From Massilia terrae (GTDB lineage Bacteria > Pseudomonadota > Gammaproteobacteria > Burkholderiales > Burkholderiaceae_D): 64,000 bases of DNA. Both the position numbers and the translations under genes were made by a program. Position 1 is the stretch's first letter, and each line of letters opens with the position of its first letter. Below the pieces are notes generated by a model, which saw nothing but the letters and a program-made list of their open reading frames with translations, had not been told where the DNA came from and did not search any database. Shown in pieces: positions 44,273-54,177 of the stretch. The DNA lies in the NCBI RefSeq assembly GCF_024753145.1, contig NZ_JANUGU010000001.1, forward strand, positions 1,612,001 to 1,676,000, given 5' to 3'.

Positions 44273-45246
44273 TCTTCGGTCGGCGTGGTCTCTTTGAACT
44301 TACCGTAGCTCATCAGCTTCTGGTGACGGGCTTCGAGCAGGTCCTTGGTCTTCACGCCCTGGAACTGGCGCAGGGTGTCGGCCAGCGCGCGCTTGAGCAG
44401 CTGGGCCATCTGGGCCGGATCGCGGTGCGCGCCGCCCAGCGGCTCGCTGACGATCTTGTCGACCAGGCCCATGGCCTTGAGGCGGTGCGCGGTCAGGCCC
44501 AGCGCGTCGGCGGCGTCGGACGCGCGCTCGGCGGTCTTCCACAGGATCGAGGCGCAGCCTTCCGGCGAGATCACCGAGTAGGTGGCGTATTGCAGCATCA
44601 GCACGGCATCGCCGACGGCGATCGCCAGCGCGCCGCCGGAGCCGCCTTCACCGATGATGGTGGCGATCAGCGGCACCTTCAGTTCGGCCATCACGTACAA
44701 GTTGTGGCCGATGGCTTCGGACTGGCCGCGCTCTTCGGCGTCGATGCCGGGGAAAGCACCCGGGGTGTCGACGAAGGTGAAGATCGGCAGGTTGAATTTC
44801 TCGGCCAGCTTCATCAGGCGCATGGCCTTGCGATAGCCTTCCGGACGCGGCATGCCGAAGTTGCGCGCGGCGCGCTCCTTGGTGTCGCGGCCCTTCTGGT
44901 GGCCGATGACCATGCAGGCCTGGCCGTTGAAGCGCGCGAGGCCGCCAATGATCGACTGGTCGTCGGCGAAGGTGCGGTCGCCGTGCAGTTCATGGAAATC
45001 GGTGAAGATCGCGTTCACATAGTCCATCGTGTACGGACGCTGCGGATGGCGCGCGATCTGTGACACCTGCCACGGGGTGAGCTTGGCGTAGATGTCCTTG
45101 GTCAGCTGCTGGCTTTTCTTGGCCAGGCGGTCGATCTCTTCGGAGATGTCGACGGCGGAATCGTCCTGCACGAAGCGCAGTTCTTCAATTTTCGAATCGA
45201 GCTCGGCGATTGGCTGTTCGAAACTGAGGAAGGTTGTTTTGGTCAT
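44269..45246 (-). CDS. accA: Acetyl-CoA carboxylase carboxyltransferase subunit alpha
   Basis: A 325-residue subunit (EC 2.1.3.15) forming, with AccD, the carboxyltransferase that makes malonyl-CoA for fatty-acid synthesis. The start at 45246 ([20 protein letters not shown]) follows CGGAG. Family motifs: [20 protein letters not shown], the crotonase-fold region [20 protein letters not shown] and [17 protein letters not shown], and [15 protein letters not shown] start 22 codons upstream would lie inside the REP-like repeat and is rejected. Confidence 0.97.
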   Translation of the reverse strand: MTKTTFLSFEQPIAELDSKIEELRFVQDDSAVDISEEIDRLAKKSQQLTKDIYAKLTPWQVSQIARHPQRPYTMDYVNAIFTDFHELHGDRTFADDQSIIGGLARFNGQACMVIGHQKGRDTKERAARNFGMPRPEGYRKAMRLMKLAEKFNLPIFTFVDTPGAFPGIDAEERGQSEAIGHNLYVMAELKVPLIATIIGEGGSGGALAIAVGDAVLMLQYATYSVISPEGCASILWKTAERASDAADALGLTAHRLKAMGLVDKIVSEPLGGAHRDPAQMAQLLKRALADTLRQFQGVKTKDLLEARHQKLMSYGKFKETTPTEE

Positions 45247-45280
45247 TATTACTCCGGGATTATTCAAGCCCGTTAACTTA

Positions 45281-45369
45281 AACCCGTCGTTCCCGCGAAA
45301 GCGGGAACCCATGCTGAGCGTGCGGTCACGCGGTCTATGGGTCCCCGCCTGCGCGGGGACGACGGCTTT
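45281..45369. repeat. REP-like double-hairpin intergenic repeat, copy 1
   Basis: Two facing GC-rich hairpins: CGTCGTTCCCGCGAAAGCGG side and GGTCCCCGCCTGCGCGGGGA side, joined by about 40 bases with the shared words CCCATGC and GGTCTATGGG. The pair resembles a REPIN and recurs at 60604-60721, with a half copy near 26254-26274. It lies upstream of accA and may add transcript structure. Confidence 0.7.
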
Positions 45370-45435
45370 GGGGTAACGGGCCGTTTGTTCTTAGCCGCGG
45401 AGCAATACGCTTTCCCCTCGCGGCGGTGTCAGGCG

Positions 45436-46091
45436 TTATTCTACCGGAACCGGGTCCAAACTACGCCATAAATACCACGTGGCAACCGTTCGCCACGGTT
45501 CCCAGTTGGCCGACACTTCGCGCGCATCGCTGCGCGAGACCGGCTCGCCCGAGAAGTAGTTCTGGCTGATGCCCTGGATCAGGCCCGGGTCGTCCAGCGG
45601 CAAGACGTTCGGCCGGAGCAGATTAAATATCAAAAACATCTCGGCTGTCCAGCGGGTAATCCCGCGGATCTGGACCAGTTCGGCAATCACCGCCTCGTCA
45701 CCCATCTCGGCCCACAGGTCGCTGTGCACGCGCTTGGCCTTGAAGCTGTCGGCCAGGTCGAGGATGTATTCGGTCTTGCGCTTGGACAGGCCGCAGCCGG
45801 CGATCGGCGCCGCCCCCACCTTGGCCACCTGGGCTGGGGTGAACTTCGGGCACAGGTCCTGCAGCTTGCCCCAGGCCGCGTCGGCCGCCTTGGGCGTGGC
45901 CTGCTGGCCGACGATCGAGCGCGCCAGCGTGGTGAAGGGATCGGGATGGCCGCGCAGGTGCATGTCGCCAAACTGCGGGATCAGCTTGTTCATGATCCGG
46001 TCGCGCTTCATGAGCTCGGCCTTGGCCTCGGCCCAGTACGCGGGAACGTCGAGCGGCGGGGCTACCCCCGCTTTATCCTTGCCTAGTGCCA

Positions 46092-46092
<1 letters not shown>
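45436..46092 (-). CDS. DNA-3-methyladenine glycosylase II-like (HhH-GPD family)
   Basis: A 218-residue base-excision repair protein removing alkylated purines. The helix-hairpin-helix is AELVQIRGITRWTAEMFLIF near residue 135, and the catalytic Asp of the GPD signature is in NVLPLDDPGLIQGI near residue 157. ARSIVGQQATPKAADAAWGK is the conserved N-terminal helix. There is no iron-sulfur cluster motif, so it is AlkA-like and not Nth/MutY-like. Its start shares one base with the cysS stop. Confidence 0.9.
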
Positions 46093-47486
<1,394 letters not shown>

Positions 47487-47694
47487 GAATACTTTTGAGG
47501 CGCAAGCCGGCGTCGAACCGAGCTTGCGCCGAGAACGTCAGGTCCCTGTGCGATGTTATTGTTTTGATAGAATGGGACGGGTTGGCAGAGTATAGCATCC
47601 TTAAAATCCCCACTGGCCGCTGTTTGGCCCGGGATTATTTTTCTGGAAAAGCCTTGACAGCACTTTGCGCCACCTCCACCAAGAGAGAACCACG

Positions 47695-48300
47695 ATGGCT
47701 GAACTGAAACACCGTACCCCCTCCCTGTTTGCGCGCGGCGCCCTGCTCGTTTCCGCGCTGCTATTGTCCAGCGCTGCGCTGGCCGACCCGCAAGTGTCGC
47801 TCAAGACCTCGATGGGCGAGATCGTCGTTGACCTGAACCAGGAAGCCGCGCCCAAGACGGTCGCCAACTTCCTCCATTACGTGAAGAGCGGCTATTACAA
47901 AGGCACCATTTTCCACCGCGTGATCGACGGCTTCATGATCCAGGGCGGCGGCCTGACCGAGAAATTGCTGCCCAAGCGCGCCGGCAAGCCGATCGTGAAC
48001 GAGTCGAAGAACGGCCTGTCGAACCAGCCCTACACCATCTCGATGGCGCGCGAGGACAGCCCGGATTCGGCCACCTCGCAGTTCTTCATCAACGTCGGCG
48101 ACAACAGCGGCCTGGACTATCCGGGCCCGAAGGGCGACGGCGGCTACACCGTGTTCGGCAAGGTCATCAAAGGCCAGGACGTGGTCGACAAGATCGCCAA
48201 GGTGGTGGTGGACGACGTGCACGGCCTGCAGAACGTGCCCATCACGCCAGTGCTCATCAAATCCGCAAGCGTCGTGAAATCGGCCGAGGCGGTAAAATAA
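47695..48300 (+). CDS. ppiA: Peptidyl-prolyl cis-trans isomerase, periplasmic cyclophilin
   Basis: A 201-residue cyclophilin with a signal peptide (start at 47695, MAELKHRTPSLFARGALLVS; cleavage near ALAD). Catalytic cyclophilin signatures: YYKGTIFHRVIDGFMIQGGG with the active-site Arg, and SATSQFFINVGDN. It speeds folding of exported proteins at prolyl bonds. It is divergent from cysS and 31 bases upstream of the cytoplasmic paralogue. Confidence 0.94.
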   Translation: MAELKHRTPSLFARGALLVSALLLSSAALADPQVSLKTSMGEIVVDLNQEAAPKTVANFLHYVKSGYYKGTIFHRVIDGFMIQGGGLTEKLLPKRAGKPIVNESKNGLSNQPYTISMAREDSPDSATSQFFINVGDNSGLDYPGPKGDGGYTVFGKVIKGQDVVDKIAKVVVDDVHGLQNVPITPVLIKSASVVKSAEAVK

Positions 48301-48331
48301 CGGTTTCGCAACTCCCAAACAAGGACAAGAC

Positions 48332-48823
48332 ATGGCCACCGTACGCATGAGCACCAACAAGGGCAACATCACCATCGAGCTGGACGAAGCCAAGGCGCCG
48401 AAGACCGTCGCCAACTTCCTCGACTACGTCAACGCCGGCCACTTCAGCAACACCATCTTCCACCGCGTGATCAAGGACTTCATGATCCAGGGCGGCGGCT
48501 TCGAGCCGAACATGAGCCAGAAGCCGGCCAACCAGACCGTGGAAAACGAAGCCAAGAACGGCCTGAAGAACGACAAGTACACCATCGCCATGGCGCGCAC
48601 CTCGGCCCCGCACTCGGCTTCGGCGCAGTTCTTCATCAACACCAAGAACAACAGCTTCCTCGACTATCCGGGCCAGGACGGCTGGGGCTACGCCGTGTTC
48701 GGCAAGGTCACCGAAGGCCAGGAAGTCGTCGACCAGATCAACACCGTCAAGACCGGCCGCAGCGGCATGCACTCGGACGTGCCGGCCGAGCCGGTGATCA
48801 TCGAGAGCGTCGAAGTCGTCTGA
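48332..48823 (+). CDS. ppiB: Peptidyl-prolyl cis-trans isomerase, cytoplasmic cyclophilin
   Basis: A 163-residue cyclophilin without signal peptide, starting MATVRMSTNKGNITIELDEA. It carries FSNTIFHRVIKDFMIQGGGF and SASAQFFINTKNNSFLDYPG, the same catalytic motifs as its upstream paralogue. The genes are a tandem pair from an old duplication, one exported and one cytoplasmic. lpxH follows after 26 bases. Confidence 0.95.
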   Translation: MATVRMSTNKGNITIELDEAKAPKTVANFLDYVNAGHFSNTIFHRVIKDFMIQGGGFEPNMSQKPANQTVENEAKNGLKNDKYTIAMARTSAPHSASAQFFINTKNNSFLDYPGQDGWGYAVFGKVTEGQEVVDQINTVKTGRSGMHSDVPAEPVIIESVEVV

Positions 48824-48849
48824 TTATCAAAGCGCGAGCTGACCGCCGC

Positions 48850-49602
48850 ATGAGTACACCGTCGCGCCCGCTCGCGCTGTTCCTCTCCGACCTGCACCTG
48901 CAGGAATCGCATCCGCGCACGGCCGAAGCGTTCTTCGGCTTCCTGGCCGAGCGCGCGCCGCATGCCCGGCAGCTCTATCTGCTGGGCGATATCTTCGAAT
49001 ACTGGGCTGGGGACGATGACCTGGCCGAGCCTTTCCATCTCCGCGTGGTGAACGCGCTGCGGGCGCTGGCCGACGGCGGCGTCGAGGTTTTCTGGATCGC
49101 GGGCAATCGCGACTTCCTCGTTGGCGAGGCGTTCGCGCGCGCAGCCGGCTTGACCTTGCTTGGCGAGCCGCACGTCATCACGGCTGGCGGCACGCGGATC
49201 GCGCTGGTGCATGGCGATGCGGAATGCACCGCCGACACCAAGTACATGGCGTTTCGCGCGCAAGTGCGCAATGCGGCGTGGCAGCGGCAGTTCCTGTCAT
49301 TACCGCTGGTCCAGCGCAAGCAGATCATCGCCGGGCTGCGCGAAGGCAGCCGCGAGGCGCATGCCACCAAATCCTACGAGATCATGGATGTGACGCCGGA
49401 TGCGGTGGAGGCGCTGTTCGCCGCTACGGGCGCGGATGTCATCATCCACGGCCACACGCATCGGCCGAACCTCCACCAGCACGGCGCGCGGCGACGCTAC
49501 GTCCTGCCCGACTGGGAGCTCGATGCCGAGCCGAAGCGCGGCGGGTGGATTGAGCTGTCCGAAGATGGCACGCTCGCCGTCCATACCATCTCCGCTGACT
49601 AA
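48850..49602 (+). CDS. lpxH: UDP-2,3-diacylglucosamine diphosphatase
   Basis: A 250-residue calcineurin-like metallophosphoesterase (EC 3.6.1.54) making lipid X in lipid A synthesis. The di-metal motifs appear in order: FLSDLHLQES (about 12), LLGDIFEYWAGDD (about 44), IAGNRDFLVGE (about 81), LVHGDAECTADTKYMAFR (about 120) and IIHGHTHRPNLHQ (about 198). The substrate-side motif has AECTADT where E. coli has TLCTDDV. The neighbours ppiA and ppiB are the usual ones in Burkholderiales. Confidence 0.95.
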   Translation: MSTPSRPLALFLSDLHLQESHPRTAEAFFGFLAERAPHARQLYLLGDIFEYWAGDDDLAEPFHLRVVNALRALADGGVEVFWIAGNRDFLVGEAFARAAGLTLLGEPHVITAGGTRIALVHGDAECTADTKYMAFRAQVRNAAWQRQFLSLPLVQRKQIIAGLREGSREAHATKSYEIMDVTPDAVEALFAATGADVIIHGHTHRPNLHQHGARRRYVLPDWELDAEPKRGGWIELSEDGTLAVHTISAD

Positions 49603-49702
49603 TTAGTCACCGTCGGGCTCGGCAGTGTGCCGGGCACGACGATCTCTTATTTGCTGGCGCGAGCGCTACTCACCATCTGTAACCATCAGTTGAAAATTTT
49701 TC

Positions 49703-49730
49703 TTGACACGTAAAGACTCACTGTTATACT
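49703..49730 (+). promoter_or_regulatory. Sigma70 promoter of the GntR/ABC operon
   Basis: TTGACA (49703-49708) and TATACT (49725-49730) with a 16-base spacer, a near-consensus pair in an AT-rich gap 74 bases before the regulator start. Confidence 0.82.
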
Positions 49731-49740
49731 TCACTACAAC

Positions 49741-49767
49741 ACCACTTCATCACATCACCGAAGTGGT
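49741..49767. promoter_or_regulatory. Inverted repeat ACCACTTC-N11-GAAGTGGT, candidate autorepressor operator
   Basis: Perfect eight-base arms 11 bases apart, just downstream of the expected transcription start. The placement suits repression of the operon by its own YtrA-type GntR protein. Confidence 0.65.
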
Positions 49768-49803
49768 CCGATCATGTAGTAAAGTCAACAACAGGGAGGC
49801 CGC

Positions 49804-50172
49804 ATGACAGTCGGCTGGAACGACAACACACCCATTTACCGCCAGCTCAAGGAGCGCGTGGTCGGCATGATGCTCGACGGCGTACTCAAGGCTGGCGACC
49901 CGCTCCCCTCGGTCCGCCAGGTGGCCGCGGAGTACCAGCTCAACCCGATCACCGTGTCCAAGGCGTACCAGGAACTGGTGGACGAACAACTCGTGGAAAA
50001 AAGAAGGGGTATCGGCATGTACGTCACTGATGGTGCTAGCGAAAAACTGCTCGCCAGCGAGCGCGAACGCTTCATGCGCGAGGAATGGCCGGCCATGCTG
50101 GAACGCATCCGCCGCCTCGGCATCGATCCGGCCCTGCTGCTCGCCCAGGCCAACCCGGGAGGTGCAGCATGA
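49804..50172 (+). CDS. GntR-family regulator, YtrA subfamily
   Basis: A 122-residue regulator starting MTVGWNDNTPIYRQLKERVV. The GntR winged helix is at residues about 10-75 (LPSVRQVAAEYQLNPITVSK, AYQELVDEQLVEKRRGIGMY), with a short helical dimerisation tail in place of a large effector domain, the mark of the YtrA group. Such regulators usually repress adjacent ABC transporter operons and respond to envelope stress or cell-wall antibiotics. The stop overlaps the ATPase start (ATGA), so it is the first gene of the operon. Confidence 0.93.
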   Translation: MTVGWNDNTPIYRQLKERVVGMMLDGVLKAGDPLPSVRQVAAEYQLNPITVSKAYQELVDEQLVEKRRGIGMYVTDGASEKLLASERERFMREEWPAMLERIRRLGIDPALLLAQANPGGAA

Positions 50173-51041
50173 GCGCCGTGATTTCCGCCCAGGGCCTGAC
50201 CAAGCGCTACGGCAAGCAGACCGCCGTCGACAACGTCAGCTTCGACATCCCCGCCGGCCGCATCATCGGCCTGATCGGCCCCAACGGCTCGGGCAAGACC
50301 ACCACCCTGAAAGCGGCGCTGGGCCTGATCCCCTTCGAAGGCGAACTGAGCGTCCTCGGCAAGGATCCACGCACCCAGCGCGACGAGCTGATGCAGGACG
50401 TGTGCTTCATCGCCGACGTCGCCATCCTGCCGCGCTGGCTGCGCGTGGCCGACGCCATCGATTTCGTGGCCGGCATCCATCCCCGCTTCGACCGCGCCAA
50501 GGCCGAGCGCTACCTGGCCAACACCAAGCTCACGCCGTCGATGAAGGTCAAGCAAATGTCCAAGGGCATGATCGTCCAGCTGCACCTGGCGCTGGTGATG
50601 GCCATCGACGCCAAGCTGCTGGTGCTGGACGAGCCGACCCTGGGCCTGGACATCATCTACCGCAAGCAGTTCTACCAGAACCTGCTGGAAGACTATTTTG
50701 ACGAAGAAAAGACGATCGTCATCACGACCCACCAGGTGGAAGAAGTCGAGCACATCCTCACCGACCTGATGTTCATCCGCGACGGCAAGATCATCCTGGC
50801 CGCGTCGATGGACGAGATCGGCGAGCGCTACACCGAGGTGATGGTCGCCGCCGACAAGGTCACCGCCGCCAACGCGCTGGCGCCGATCGACACCCGCACC
50901 GTGTTCGGCAAGGCCGTGATGCTGTTCGACACGCGCGGCCCCAACGGCGTCTCGCGCGCCCAGCTGGCCACCCTCGGCGAAACCCGCAATCCCAGCGTTG
51001 CCGACCTGTTCGTGGCGACGATGAAAGGAACTTACGCATGA
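50169..51041 (+). CDS. ABC transporter ATP-binding protein (YtrB-like)
   Basis: A 290-residue ATPase starting MSAVISAQGLTKRYGKQTAV. Walker A is GPNGSGKTTTLK (about 37), Walker B is LLVLDEPTLGLD (about 155) and the H-loop is VITTHQVEEVEH (about 190). The signature motif reads KQMSKGM in place of LSGGQ, as in other YtrB-type ATPases. It lies between the GntR regulator and the permease with four-base overlaps on both sides. Confidence 0.93.
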   Translation: MSAVISAQGLTKRYGKQTAVDNVSFDIPAGRIIGLIGPNGSGKTTTLKAALGLIPFEGELSVLGKDPRTQRDELMQDVCFIADVAILPRWLRVADAIDFVAGIHPRFDRAKAERYLANTKLTPSMKVKQMSKGMIVQLHLALVMAIDAKLLVLDEPTLGLDIIYRKQFYQNLLEDYFDEEKTIVITTHQVEEVEHILTDLMFIRDGKIILAASMDEIGERYTEVMVAADKVTAANALAPIDTRTVFGKAVMLFDTRGPNGVSRAQLATLGETRNPSVADLFVATMKGTYA

Positions 51042-52009
51042 AGACGATGAAATGGCTGCTCCGCCGTGAGTTCTGGGAGCACAAGGGGTCGATGTATATC
51101 GCGCCGGTGGTGGTCGCATCGCTGATGCTGGCCACCATGGTCGGATCGCTCATCTTCGGCAAGACGGTCCGCGTGTTCAATATGGAAGTGAACGGCCAGC
51201 ATGTTGCCATCAATGGCCTGCCGCCGGAGATGCAGGCCAAGCTCGCGCAGATCGCCACCAGCGGCTACCTGTTCGTCTCGGCCCCGCTGTTCCTGATGCT
51301 GGCCGTGGTGGTGTTCTGGTATTGCCTGGGCGCCCTGTACGACGAGCGCCGCGACCGCAGCATCCTGTTCTGGAAATCGCTGCCGGTGTCGGACGAAATG
51401 AGCGTGCTGTCCAAGGTGCTGACCGCCGCCGTGGTCAGCCCGGCGATCACGGGCGCGGTGGCGATCGTGCTGTCGCTGGTGTTCCTGTTCGCGGCCTGCA
51501 CGGTGCTCACCTTCCACGGCGTGAACCTGTTCAGCCAGGTGATCGCCAGCCCCAACCTGTACCTCGCGCCGCTGGCCTTGTTCAGCCTGCTGCCGGTGTA
51601 CATCGTCTGGGCCCTGCCGACCATCGGCTGGCTGATGCTGGTGTCGAGCTGGGCGCGCTCCAAGGTCTTCCTGTGGGCAGTCGGCGCGCCGATCGTCGCC
51701 CTGCTGATCGTGCGCTGGGTCAGTTTCCTGATCTATGGCATCCAGCTCGATGGCGGCCCGCTGTTCCAGGTGGTGCGCGAAATCGTCGTGCACGGGCTGG
51801 CGGGCGTGATGCCGGGTATCTGGTTCAAGTACCACGTGATTTCGCCGGAGGCCTTGATGTTGCCGGAACATGCCGGCCTCAACGTGCCGGTCCTGATCAG
51901 CCAGTCCTGGGCCTCGCTGGCTTCGGCCGAGGCATGGATCGGGGTGGCAGCGGGCGTGGCGATGCTGTACGCGGCAGTCCGTATCCGCCGCTGGCGCGAC
52001 GAGGGTTGA
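51038..52009 (+). CDS. ABC transporter permease, ABC-2-like
   Basis: A 323-residue membrane protein with about six hydrophobic segments, starting MKTMKWLLRREFWEHKGSMY. The long extracytoplasmic loop after the first helix (about residues 45-85) and the stretch YDERRDRSILFWKSLPVSDE following the second helix are typical of ABC-2-type exporters; the latter is shared across YtrC-type permeases. The start overlaps the ATPase stop by four bases. The transported substrate is unknown. Confidence 0.9.
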   Translation: MKTMKWLLRREFWEHKGSMYIAPVVVASLMLATMVGSLIFGKTVRVFNMEVNGQHVAINGLPPEMQAKLAQIATSGYLFVSAPLFLMLAVVVFWYCLGALYDERRDRSILFWKSLPVSDEMSVLSKVLTAAVVSPAITGAVAIVLSLVFLFAACTVLTFHGVNLFSQVIASPNLYLAPLALFSLLPVYIVWALPTIGWLMLVSSWARSKVFLWAVGAPIVALLIVRWVSFLIYGIQLDGGPLFQVVREIVVHGLAGVMPGIWFKYHVISPEALMLPEHAGLNVPVLISQSWASLASAEAWIGVAAGVAMLYAAVRIRRWRDEG

Positions 52010-52011
52010 AC

Positions 52012-52821
52012 ATGCGCCGCCTGACCGCAATCGCATTCGCACTGGCGCTGGGTGGCGCGGCGGGCGCCGCCGCCGCCCAGGACGAGGAAATCCAGACCGT
52101 CCCCGTCCAAGGCGTCAAGAATCCGGAGATGAAGTCCTACCGCGCCATCTGGAAGGGACTGGACAAGTTCGACGACGAGCACGAGCTGGCGCCGGCCGTA
52201 CCCCGACTGAAGTTCCGGATCATGGCGAACAAGGGCAAGGGCCAGTGCATCGGCGTATGCAACACGACCGCGGTGGCCGTGGCGGGACCGGGCGAGCAAT
52301 TCGGCCTGCGCATCGCCAGCAACGACCTGTCGGTGCCGGTGCCGATCGGCGCGGATGGCTATTTCGTCGTGCCGCGCAACGAGGTCCTGTACGACGGCAA
52401 CGCCGACCTCATCCTGAACCAGAAAAAGGGCAGCTACAAGATGTCGGTGGACGTGCGCACGCCCGGCCTGCCGGACAATGTGCGCCGGCTGGGCGACCTG
52501 CGCCTGGAGTGCAAGGTGCAGGTGGCCATCGTCAAGGAAGAGATCCCGTTCTGGATCGTCGCCCTCGCCAACTCGATCCTGCTCAGCCGCGACTGGTGCA
52601 TGGCCAGCATCGGCAAGGACTATGCGAATTTCAGCTTCTTCAGCCCGGCCGAGGTGGTTTCCGCGCACCTGGTCGATGGCGAGCGCAACATCAAGCTCAG
52701 CACCAGCAAGCACAGCTTCAACATCAAGCTGGGTGACAAGAGCTGGCCGGACGACGCGCTGGTGAAGCTGGAATACGCGCCCGAGACCATGGTCGCTACG
52801 GCTGCGCCAGGGGCACCCTGA
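52012..52821 (+). CDS. Exported protein of unknown function in the ABC operon
   Basis: A 269-residue protein starting two bases after the permease stop (MRRLTAIAFALALGGAAGAA), with signal-peptide cleavage near AAAQDEE. No family is recognised. The mature part looks beta-rich (FGLRIASNDLSVPVPIGADG, FVVPRNEVLYDGNADLILNQ) and has at least four cysteines (QCIGVC, LECKV, DWCMASI). Close coupling to the ABC genes suggests a periplasmic partner. The last 26 bases overlap the end of the convergent sensor kinase gene. Confidence 0.78.
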   Translation: MRRLTAIAFALALGGAAGAAAAQDEEIQTVPVQGVKNPEMKSYRAIWKGLDKFDDEHELAPAVPRLKFRIMANKGKGQCIGVCNTTAVAVAGPGEQFGLRIASNDLSVPVPIGADGYFVVPRNEVLYDGNADLILNQKKGSYKMSVDVRTPGLPDNVRRLGDLRLECKVQVAIVKEEIPFWIVALANSILLSRDWCMASIGKDYANFSFFSPAEVVSAHLVDGERNIKLSTSKHSFNIKLGDKSWPDDALVKLEYAPETMVATAAPGAP

Positions 52822-54175
52822 CGTCGACCTGCAAGCCGCCGCCATTCACGTTGCGCAACATGATGGCAGCGCCCAGGCTGTCGCAGATTTCTTTCACGAT
52901 GGCGAGGCCAAGGCCGGAGCTGTTCGGCTTGCCCTGGTCGGCGCGGTAGAAACGCTCGAACACGCGCCCGATATGCCGCGCCTCGATCCCCGGCCCGTTG
53001 TCGACGATGCGCAGCAAGGCACAGGCGCCGTCGCGCCGCACGACGACGCTCACCGAGCCGGGACCGTCCATGTGCTTGATCGCGTTGTCGACCAGGTTGA
53101 AAGCGATCTCGCGCAGCAGGTGCGGCGCCGCGCTCACCGCCAGCTTCTCCTCGCTGCCGTCCAGCCCAAGCTCGACGGCATGGCGGTGCGCCAGCGGCGC
53201 CAGTTCCTCGATCACCGAGGTCACCACCTGGCCGAGCATGATGGTGGGCTGCGGGCCGCCTGACTGCGGGTGCTGGCGCCCCTGCTCCACCGCCGCCAGC
53301 ATCAGCAGCTGGTTGATCACCTTGGTTCCTTCGACGGTGGTCTTCTGCATCGCCGCCAGCAATGTCTTCTGTTCCTCCGGGATGCCGGCTTCGCGCATGC
53401 CGAAATTGAGCTGTGACGTGAGGATGGCGAAGTAGGTCCGCAGGTGATGCGCGGTGCCGGCCACGAAGCGCTCGTAGGAACTGAGCGTGCTGTCCAGCCG
53501 CACGACGTAGCCGTTGAGGGCTTCGGTGACCGGCAGCAGCTCCTTCGGCACTTCCTGCGCGCGCAGCGGCTCCAGCGAGCCCGGCTGCCGCGCGGACAGC
53601 AGTTCGCCGAAGCGCATCAGCGGACGCAGGGTCCAGCGGAAGGCGATCACCAGCGCGGCCAGCACCAGCGCCACCAGCAGCAGGTGCTCGCGCGCCGTCA
53701 TCAGGAACAGCTTCTTGCGCAGCGCCGCGTGCCCGGCCAGCGTCTGCGCCACTTCGGCGGTGACCAGGCCACCGCCCGGCAGGCTCTCGGCATACGCCAC
53801 CACCCGCACCGGCGCGCCGCGCACCTCGCTGAGAAAATAGGTCGCCACATCCTCGCGCACTGGCGCGGCGGGCGGCGCGAGGCCGGCGTCACCGTCGATC
53901 AGCAGGCCGTTCGCGCTGCGCACCGCATAAAACACCCGGTCCTGCTCCTCGTTTTCGAACAGTTCGAACGCGGCCGGCGGCGCGCTGGCGTCGGCCGCGC
54001 CCTCGGCGGCGGCGACGTGCTCGGCGATGATGCGCGCCGCGCCCTTCAGCAACTGCTCCTGCACCAGCGTGGCGACGCTGTCGGTGCTGTGGAAGGTCAC
54101 GGCCAGGTCGGCGGCGGAGATCAGCACCACCGGCAGGAACACCCAGGCGGCCAGGCGGGATTTGAGGCTCTTCAT
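52796..54175 (-). CDS. TctE-like sensor histidine kinase
   Basis: A 459-residue sensor kinase. Two membrane segments (about 8-28 and 166-186) flank a roughly 135-residue periplasmic domain of the two-component-sensor N-terminal type. The phosphoacceptor box is FVAGTAHHLRTYFAIL with H243; the usual Pro after HxLRT is Tyr here. N box NLVDNAIKHM, G1 VDNGPGIEARH, F/G2 VFERFYRADQGKPNSSGLGL. It pairs with the response regulator two bases upstream, and the pair faces the porin and ABC importer genes. TctE-type kinases sense tricarboxylates or related acids, so an organic acid signal is plausible. Confidence 0.9.
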   Translation of the reverse strand: MKSLKSRLAAWVFLPVVLISAADLAVTFHSTDSVATLVQEQLLKGAARIIAEHVAAAEGAADASAPPAAFELFENEEQDRVFYAVRSANGLLIDGDAGLAPPAAPVREDVATYFLSEVRGAPVRVVAYAESLPGGGLVTAEVAQTLAGHAALRKKLFLMTAREHLLLVALVLAALVIAFRWTLRPLMRFGELLSARQPGSLEPLRAQEVPKELLPVTEALNGYVVRLDSTLSSYERFVAGTAHHLRTYFAILTSQLNFGMREAGIPEEQKTLLAAMQKTTVEGTKVINQLLMLAAVEQGRQHPQSGGPQPTIMLGQVVTSVIEELAPLAHRHAVELGLDGSEEKLAVSAAPHLLREIAFNLVDNAIKHMDGPGSVSVVVRRDGACALLRIVDNGPGIEARHIGRVFERFYRADQGKPNSSGLGLAIVKEICDSLGAAIMLRNVNGGGLQVDVRVPLAQP

Positions 54176-54177
54176 GC

